From Tetraselmis striata (taxonomy: Eukaryota; Chlorophyta; Chlorodendrophyceae; Chlorodendrales; Chlorodendraceae), in contig VCJN01002096.1 in assembly GCA_006384855.1 (NCBI GenBank), positions 1 to 64,000 of the forward strand: 64,000 nucleotides of DNA, read 5' to 3'. The position numbers were made by a program, and so were the translations under genes. A model generated the notes under the pieces. The model saw only the letters and a list, made by a program, of their open reading frames with translations, searched no databases and had not been told where the DNA came from. Positions 56,643 through 64,000 of the stretch are shown here, piece after piece (position 1 is the first letter of the stretch; every line of letters starts with the position of its first letter).

Positions 56643-57396
56643 CACTACGCTTCAAAATAAATGGCAAACCCTACTTTGGGTAGGGTCTGCGCTCACTCGC
56701 AATCGAATGGCGTGGCGCCAATCCTGATATAGGGGTATGTTGGGTAGGAGTGCTGGCTACAACCCCCATATTTCAGATTGAATTGATTTGCCGTGTACAT
56801 TGAGATGTATGTAGATGTAATAACGAGGCACGAGTTTTGCACATCTCTAGTTAACATAAGCAAAAATATTCAGAAAAATATTCCTACGCGCAGTACATGA
56901 GGAGTCTTTATTTGGCATGGCTCTATAGCAATAGACTGCCCATAGATGTTCTCGCACGGTACCGCGAGTGATCCCGCATCGCGCCTTCCAACCGCTCATA
57001 ATGCCCACGTACATCAGCGTTACACAAAGTGCTACACCTATCACGAGGCGCATACTCGTGTCGGCGGCGAATTGTTTTGTAATGAGCATGCGCACCTTTT
57101 GGAAACCGCTTCATATGGTAGCGCGCTGCTAGCTCTACACGGTGCGGCAAGCACGTATCCAACTCTTACGGCATCTAAAAAACCCCGTGAGTCCGACTTC
57201 GGCACAGATCGGTTATGTTTCCGTCAGAATTCTACGATTTGAGCAGTAGTTTTCGCACCCCGAACTAATTCTAAACACCGGCAGGTCACCCCGCGCCCCC
57301 AGCTCGGAGGGTTTTCGTAATGCGTCGATACTCGAAAAATGCTCACGAACTACCCATGGAGGACATTTCGCTTACCATTAATTTTGAAGCGTAGTG
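56643..57396. mobile_element. Non-autonomous TIR element (candidate MITE)
   Basis: Left end CACTACGCTTCAAAATAAAT at 56643 is matched by its inverted complement at 57369-57396, giving terminal repeats of about 26 bp. TA precedes the left end, as expected of Tc1/mariner insertions; the right flank is not TA. Its first 310 bp recur directly at 59103-59412. Confidence 0.5.
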
Positions 57397-57925
57397 AGCA
57401 ACCTAAATACGAAGTCTTAGTGCTCCCAACGATCGCAGTGCCACGCAATGCGTCCATGCTAGCTACACATGTTTGTACAATATCACGCCCTAGTTTTGTT
57501 TCCCTTGCAAGATATGCGCGCATATTGGTTTTGGAAATTGGTTTCGGAGATCGGCAATAAACGTTTGAAATTAAAGTAAACGTGATTTTACATAATGTAT
57601 GGCATCGGTTAATGTTCAGTACTTTAGACGATGGTCGCCTGTGCATCATGCATCGTCACGTGTGCGCGTGCCGCGCGCCCCTTAGCTTTGTTACCTAGCC
57701 TATGCATGGTGTGCATCGTTTGAAGATTTGTTTGGACGGCCGGCATGTATGTGTTCGTGGGCACTAACCGCAGTTAGCATTGTGTTGGGTTTGCCGCCTA
57801 TTTCCTATAAAGCCAGCTATGTCCTTACATGTATACCACTACAAGCCTTAGGGCGACCGCCCGAGCAAAGTATCCCTATCTCACGCTGCGCTACGCGCCG
57901 CTCAGCGTGAGCGCCGTATCTGTCT

Positions 57926-59013
57926 ATGGAATACATATATCGTAAGATGGCGCGGAGGCCGCGGAGCAGCAAAGCTCATCGGGAAGCGGTGCCGGTACTA
58001 TTGCAAGCATGCAATGGAGACGTGGCAGCGGTGGCTATGCAATTGCATCGTGATGTGCGCTTCGTGAAACGTTGGGCGAAACGGCATGCAGCCGGAGAAC
58101 GCCCGGATAACAAGCAAGGGCAAGGGCGCACGCGATTGCTAGATGGCGCGGCGGTGACCGCCGCGAAGCGTATCGCATCCGGTCGCACCAAAGTTGGATC
58201 GAAGATAATCGCTAGACGTTTGCACAACTGTGGCAAGATACATCAAGAGGTATCTAAAAGCACCGTTTAGCGTGCCTTACGGATTGGGAGATAGAGCCCC
58301 TATCGTGTGAATGAGCCTTATGCGGCGTTAGCACCTAACAATCCGCAATATGGCTACAAAGTTGCAGTGGTGCCATCGACAGCTACATGTGGATTGGAAG
58401 CGTGTTATGGTTACCGATTCCCATTACACAGTGTTGCAAAAGTCCACGGGCAGGAAGCGATATCAAAAATCCGCGCCACCGCGTCACTGTGGACACGGAA
58501 CACCATGGCCCAACAGTGCACCTATATCTTGGTGCTAGTGTCCATGGCATAAGCAAGGCACACCATGTCAGCGGTACGACAGCAGGGCTGCGGACAGGGT
58601 GGAAAGACGTTGGGAGTCAAGAATATCAGCAAGTCATTGAGAAAACATTTGTCCCTGAAGGTCGACGCATGTTTGGTGGGCAGCCCGTCACAATTTATCA
58701 AGATGGGGCCTCAGCTCACACTTCGAGGGGTACCACCCTAAAGTGGCAGACATATCAACCCGAAATGTTGATGCTTCAAGCTCCGCCTAAATCTCTGGAT
58801 CTGAACTGGATTGAGAACATATGGAACGAGCTTGACGATAAACTGATGGGCAAGAGGTACAAGACGATGGCGAGCTTCAAGTCTGCAATCCAAAGGGCGC
58901 TAGCTGATATTCCGCCCGATTATTCTAAAAAGCAAGTCGAGTCAATGCCTAGACGCTTGCGCAAGGTGATCAAGCTGCATGGCGGTCACATAGAGCGCAA
59001 CATATATACATGA
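57926..59013 (+). pseudogene. Tc1/mariner (IS630) transposase pseudogene
   Basis: The N-terminal frame (57926-58270) is a helix-turn-helix DNA-binding region (PVLLQACNGDVAAVAMQLHR, then KVGSKIIARRLH), stopped by TAG at 58268 and again near 58290. The catalytic part moves through two further frames: WKRVMVTDSHY (first Asp) in one, then 58480-59013 with VTIYQDGASAHTS (second Asp) and SLDLNWIENIWNEL (Glu). The spacing between second Asp and Glu is 36 residues. Two frameshifts and two stops make it inactive. It lies between two direct copies of a 310-bp sequence and next to a TIR element. Confidence 0.85.
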
Positions 59014-59102
59014 CAAATAGTGGCCATCGTTAGCAAAAGCGCAGCTTGTAACTATTGTGCAAAGTACTGCCATCCCAAATCATGTTACATTTTTGCCTTG
59101 CT

Positions 59103-59412
59103 CACTACGCTTCAAAATAATTGACAAACCCTACTTTGGGTAGGGTCTGTGCTCACTCGCAATCGAAGCGCGTGGCGCCAATCCTGATATAGGGGTATGT
59201 TGGGTAGGAGTGCTGGCTACAACCCCCATATTTCAGATTGAATCGATTTGGCAGTGTACATTGAGATGTATGTAGATGTAAAAACGAGGCACGAATTTTG
59301 CACATCTCTAGTTTACATAAGCAAAAATATTCAGAAAAATATTCCTACGCGCAGTACATGAGGAGTCTTTATTTGGCATGGCTCTATAGCAATAGACTGC
59401 CCATAAATGTGC
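59103..59412. repeat. Second copy of the 310-bp TIR-element left end
   Basis: Direct repeat of 56643-56951, beginning at the same CACTACGCTTCAAAATAA terminus and diverging after TAGACTGCCCATA. No matching right terminus is seen downstream. Confidence 0.85.
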
Positions 59413-60208
59413 TCCGGAGTGGACTGCGGCTGCCTCGCCGGTCGTGAGTTCGCACTCAGCCTCCATGTCCTCGTCAGATGGGACGAGATCAAGATCAGTG
59501 TAGACATGTGTGGGTGTGTTTTGCAGGTTACTCGGCGGCGGGCGCGTTGGCCGCGCCGCCTGAGGGGGGTTTCCGCCGGATCCGCGATCGAGGTGTCGGC
59601 GCCGTGCGGCACCTGCGCTCCATGTGACACCGCCTCCCCCTCTGCCATATCCTTGACGGAGGGTATGGAGTAGGCCTTGTCCGCCTTCTTGCGGCGGGCG
59701 GATTGGCTGCTTATGGCAGGTGGTGAGCGAATATGGCAGGAGCTACTGGCCGTTGGCGGCTGCGACTGCTGGATCCGCCAGCTACACTGTATTTTAGCCA
59801 TGTGACTTTTCACTTTCTAGACGGCCCTTAACACCGGGCGAAGTACTGCGCGTGTACTAAATCTGGGCGAGCTGGAGCGGCTACTGGTGATGATACTCAT
59901 GTGAAACGGTGGACTGACGGACGACCCACCATCATGCCAACTGCCGGCGAGCGCCCACAGAGTCGTGAATAGCACGCACCAAATGACCATTACTACAGCC
60001 ACCATGGACATCAACATACCCGAGGAGCAACAAGAGGCCGCGGTCGGCGCCACTATTGATGCGCCGCGCAGCGGCAGAGCCCAACCCCCCAAGATCCAAA
60101 CAACCATTGCCGCGAAAAAAATCACAGGCACCCGACTCCCACCTGCTGTCCGCCGTCTCCTCCGCGTCTTGAACCGTTAGTCCCGCCATCCCCAATCGAT
60201 CTCCCCCC
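59413..60208. other. No supported gene
   Basis: GC-rich; minus-strand ORFs (for example ending 59331) have no recognised motif and cross repeat boundaries. Confidence 0.4.
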
Positions 60209-61197
60209 TTGTGCCGACTGTGCCACAAAGTCGCCATGCTATTCAGCGATCTTGTGACCCTCAACCGTGCGACGGGGGTCGACCGGCGCCGCATCCGTAT
60301 GTTTCTGATCCCGATCCGTACCTTCGGCCCCAAGCTCGGGGTACACACATCAACTCACGACGTCCGGGCGGTGATTGGACGCGCCCCTATGCCGGCTGCC
60401 GCCGCTCCGGCAGGGGTAAGCAAAGCTGGACTCACCACTAACACGGGATCCGACGCGAAATTCGTCGCAGCCGGTACCACGCACCTACATGGGCTGGAGA
60501 GGATGGCGACTATTCACCAACCGGCGCCGACTACAACCGACCAATCGGTGATGCACCACGGCCAGTTCCACCGGGAGCTCCCGCCACCACCAACTAGCCA
60601 GCTGCAAGCGGCCCACCCCCGGCCGCGGCAGCCCCTCCAGACATGGAGATGGACGACGAAACCCGCCACCGGAAATCGATCAGCCGGCGACAAGCGTCGA
60701 TTCAGCCCCGCATCCCGAGCCGGCTCCACCGCACGCAGCCCAAGCCCCCACCGCGACAGGATGGGCCTCGGATGCCACCGCCACCTTGGAGCATACCTCC
60801 ACAACCAGCACACCAGCCCAGGCGTCCCGCCTGGCCCAGCCCGCAGCCGAGGCCCACCGCCTCCGTCGCCCCCGCGCCGGACGACCTCCTTGCAGCCGCA
60901 GGTGGGTTGTCTACTGATATTCTCTGCCGGCAAGGCACCCAGCCTCAAGCCGGACGCACGCCCCCGACTATTAGCGCCCCAACCCAAGAACTATGGACGT
61001 TTTTACCCGATGCGCCCGAAATCGCATGTTTTCGAATTTACCCGCACCTTTCCCCCGCAAGTATTATAGACAATGTATTGCCCGACCCGCAGGCTTGGTA
61101 CATGCACCAGACGAAGCCATCATGCCATGAAACGCAGTATAGTGTGCCAAAATTATTAGAGATGGAGGGCATTATAGCCCTCACCCCACCAATCTAG
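60209..61197 (+). CDS. Overlapping low-complexity ORFs, unknown
   Basis: Two plus-strand frames are open, 60209-61069 and 60643-61197, both Pro/Arg/Ala-rich. The end of the second (ELWTFLPDAPEIACFRIYPH ... LLEMEGIIALTPPI) is less repetitive and could be genuine or retroelement-derived. The start codon of the first is uncertain. No family recognised; I treat both as weak. Confidence 0.2.
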
Positions 61198-62386
61198 CCG
61201 GCTCATCGGTATATACATACCGAGCACCACGGAGCTATTCCGGTTAGCTCCCCTCCCCCATCACACCTCAGTAGCAACAGGCGGGACGCCTCTGGCTACC
61301 TTAGCGTGCTTGTTGAGCTCTAGATGGGATGGGTCTGACTTAGGTAGGGACAACATGGGGGCGCTGCTGTCTTAGCTATAGCCCGCTGGACGGAGGAGGG
61401 GCTAGGAAACGTAGGAGGATGGCCGATAGCTTGAGCTGTGATAACACTTCGTGTTCCTTGGTTTTAGATAGCTGTGGTTAGAGATAGCAGGTCCTAAGAA
61501 CAACTCGGTCTGAGCGAGTGGATGCAGCATACTAGCAGCTGTAATCAATTTCGATTTCAATTTATAGCCATGTGTTCGTTTGTGACGAGTGGAATTATAT
61601 GGTACTCGCTCGTGTGCGAGCATCGGTACGTACCAGCATTAATAGGTGAGGGAAAGTTTGAAGTGTGTTGTCTAGAAATGAATTGTGTTTGTTGCAAACT
61701 AGGGGGCAGCCTGGGTTGTTCCTCACAACAGCCCGTATTTTCAACGTCTCCCACCGCCCACCCGCTCCGGGGAGTGCAACGGTATCTTCACAGACACCGC
61801 AGTTACTGAGTGGCATGGCATATCATACACACCCATGTAAGCGCCCCCGGTGCGGTTGCCAAAACATTGCCTCATGCTCTCTTCATAAATGCCCAAACCC
61901 GAGAGTCGCCAAGCGTCGTTGCGTGGCGCCTTGGTGTTGCAAGACAACATATATCATAATGATTGCATGCTTTATTGGCTCTCTAGCATGAAATAAGCAA
62001 AGATTTCGTTTGGCTACATGTTGCCCGCCAAGCTGCCAAAGTACCATCGAGTGGGCCTAGAGACCCTCAAGACTGCGAAACATAGTGTTCGCGGGTAGGG
62101 TAGGGCCCGGGTGGGTGGGTCAGCCCCATACCCAAATCAGGTGCTCCAGGACCCCCTGACGAAATCCCCTGAGAAATTGGCGCTCTAATATCCCCACCCT
62201 CCCCAGCACAGAGCAGGAGAGCTGAGTACCATCATTACTAATACACTGGTCGTGCCAGCACGTAAGGATTAGTAAGAATTCATGCTGGCGGCATCAGTAC
62301 CTGTAGTCGCTACCTCGTGTGTAGGATTATTTCCGTACATCTGGAGTACACATTAAGCGAGGAAAAAGCACACTGATAGGAATAAT

Positions 62387-62400
62387 AGCGACTAGTCGCT
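62387..62400. repeat. Perfect palindrome AGCGACTAGTCGCT, copy 1
   Basis: 14-bp self-complementary word, repeated at 62685-62698; half-sites TAGCGACTA occur in other AT-rich spacers. Confidence 0.7.
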
Positions 62401-62684
62401 TTAGCAGATACACATACAGTCCGAGATATTAATTACATGAGCTAGCAGCAGAAGGCGATATCGGAAATCACCAAAATAAAAGGCAGTCAGAAAGGTCCTC
62501 TACATCGACTGCGGGGATATTGGTACGGGGTAGTGGGAGCCACGTAGAACTGGGCCCTATGGGCTCCCATTTTTAGGTAGCGACCACTGCGCCGCCTGTA
62601 GCGCTACGCCGACGGCGGAGCTAAAATTAAATCCAGCATTACCTAGCATTACCGAAACATTACCGGATGCTTATTCAGGATGTT

Positions 62685-62698
62685 AGCGACTAGTCGCT
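62685..62698. repeat. Perfect palindrome AGCGACTAGTCGCT, copy 2
   Basis: Second exact copy of the palindrome, 298 bp downstream of the first. Confidence 0.7.
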
Positions 62699-63910
62699 AC
62701 ACCTCACTTAGTCGGTGTAAGGATATGTACCACACAAATCCCCATGTGGTAGACTTACCTGGGTGTTGGTCTCTGAAGAATTCATAATCGTACGGTAGAG
62801 AACCCCAAAGAACAGCCTGAGAACCGCACCGCGGCTTAGGCCGCCGTCGGATCGTCCGAGGGTTCTCAAACCTACAGCTGGGTAATCCGGCTATGCTGAT
62901 GCGGCGCTATGGCGCAGTTTTAATTCGTAGCAAGACCGTGGCAAGGCTCATAAGGACAGTACCTGTAGCGATGGTAGCGAGTAAACGTCCTTTATTTATT
63001 ATCATGATTATTATTATTATTTATATATTATTATTATATTCGTCATAATCGCGCGCAATTAATAAACAAGGGCGGGCTACAGATTTACCCGTCGCTATAG
63101 TAGTCGCTACTGCATATCATCAGGTCATCAAATTCGCTGCGACTCTTGAGGCTGCTGTGCCCGATCCACCTGGTACCGTACCAATAGCGCCCCCCCGTTC
63201 CACAGGTTTGCTGTCCGCCTTCCGCCATGGTCGCCGCAGGGCTCTCACCCGCGCGCATACACACAACGGCGTTGCTCCGGCGTGAGCGCGCACGACCTGA
63301 CGGTGGTTGGGGCGTGGGCGCGCCAGGGCGGACAGCACGACCCACCACAGCATTTCTCGAAAGGCGGTATCGTCGGCAGAGCAACAGTCGCAGATACGTC
63401 CTCAGGGTGTGGTGTGGCTGGTTGTGGACTCATAGGGTTTTTGCTGCCAGAAGGCGGGCGTAGTGGGGAGGAAAGGGGGGACGGCGGCGGCAAGGTCCCG
63501 GGGGGGGGAGGTCTGACGAATTCGTTCGTGCTCCGCGGATGCCGTGGGCCGTCTGGAAGGTGGCACCAAGCGCAGGTGGTGCCACAAGTGCTTCGCTCGC
63601 TGAGCCGCCTAGGGGAATTTAAGGTAAAACCCCGGCTAGGGCTGGGGTATAGACTTTGGTGCCGAATCATATACATGTGGCAGTGAGGTGCACGAGAGCG
63701 CGTCCGCGGCTGCAAGCACTGCCTGCCTATGGCAAGACCAGCATGTGCGCAGCAGCACTGCCTTGTAGCACTGCATGCGTTGTGGCCTCGGGCGTCTCAG
63801 TCGCCCCGCTGCCCCCATAGCGCCGCCCCGGGGACTTAGCGGTTTATAGAGGACTCGTGAATATGTCGCCAGATGTACCGACTATATATTGACCCATTCT
63901 GGTGTCATCC

Positions 63911-64000
63911 ATGCCGAGGTTCTACAAGCAGGAGCTGCCAGCTGCGGCGACTGTTGCTGAGCGCAGCTTGCTGGAGTTAGGTGTTGCTGGCGGCAGGGGC
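63911..64000 (+). CDS. Possible 5' end of a gene cut by the window edge
   Basis: ATG 63911 opens a frame (MPRFYKQELPAAATVAERSL...) that stays open to the last base. Composition resembles the host genes. Too short to identify. Confidence 0.3.
   Translation, partial: MPRFYKQELPAAATVAERSLLELGVAGGRG

Larger units (their letters stand above)
61198..63910. other. No supported gene; interspersed repeats
   Basis: Contains the dispersed repeats at 61667-61745 and 62432-62515, two copies of a 14-bp palindrome, and AT-rich TTATTA stretches near 63000-63060. A plus-strand ORF at 63282-63686 is Gly-rich with no recognised motif. Confidence 0.45.

Noticed and set aside
60514..60987. 157-codon minus-strand Gly/Arg-rich ORF
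   Set aside because: It is the mirror of low-complexity Pro/Arg-rich plus-strand frames and has no independent support.
1..64000. tRNA, rRNA or snRNA genes
   Set aside because: I looked for T-loop GGTTCGA-type signatures with matching stems and for conserved rRNA blocks and found none convincing; a tRNAscan or Infernal run would be decisive.

Overview
The window reads as nuclear DNA of a flagellated green alga (Chlorophyta). Evidence: genes are split by GTGAGT/GTGCGT...CAG introns; TGTAA, the usual chlorophyte poly(A) signal, follows several stop codons; there is a nuclear gene for plastid ribosomal protein bL11, a plant-type malonyl-CoA:ACP transacylase, a fused aldehyde-alcohol dehydrogenase of the kind known in algae, and an axoneme-type STPG-repeat protein. 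Species is not decidable from the sequence. Poly-C/poly-G runs of 15-27 nt recur throughout, mostly in introns.

Layout. 1-7 kb: repeats, dominated by a 67-bp minisatellite (930-3235) between two direct repeats; a second duplicated segment lies at 4.2 and 6.5 kb. 8.35-9.55 kb: tyrosine-recombinase pseudogene. 11.8-18.0 kb: a gene island with a CS-domain + malonyltransferase gene (+), a 164-aa plastid-targeted protein (-) and bL11c (+). 18.9-21.0 kb: AT-rich retroelement with a gag-like ORF and zinc-knuckle remnant. 21.7-23.1 kb: array of alternating inverted repeats. 23.2-28.1 kb: decayed Ty3/gypsy chromovirus (-). 30.8-34.5 kb: bifunctional ADHE (+). 35.2-37.3 kb: glutathione S-transferase (-) in many small exons, starting with a 15-nt exon. 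38.7-47.8 kb: 14-exon gene for a 1270-aa TPR protein ending in a CaaX-like motif (+). 51.2-54.9 kb: 12-exon STPG/SHIPPO gene (+). 55-64 kb: foldback, a TIR element, a Tc1/mariner pseudogene, weak ORFs, and the first codons of a possible gene at the right edge.

How the genes relate. The host genes are ordinary single-copy housekeeping or ciliary genes: plastid fatty-acid synthesis, plastid translation, fermentation, detoxification and flagellar structure. I see no shared pathway beyond the plastid cluster at 12-18 kb and the two candidate ciliary/cytoskeletal genes at 38-55 kb. The most unusual points are the apparent CS-malonyltransferase fusion, the ADHE C-terminal tail that looks like a transit peptide, the CaaX end on the TPR protein, and the inverted-repeat array whose loop has flipped between copies. 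Exon boundaries were worked out by eye from reading frame, splice consensus and phase. Every multi-exon gene model given as complete (bL11c, ADHE, TPR, STPG, and the MCAT part) keeps frame through all junctions.
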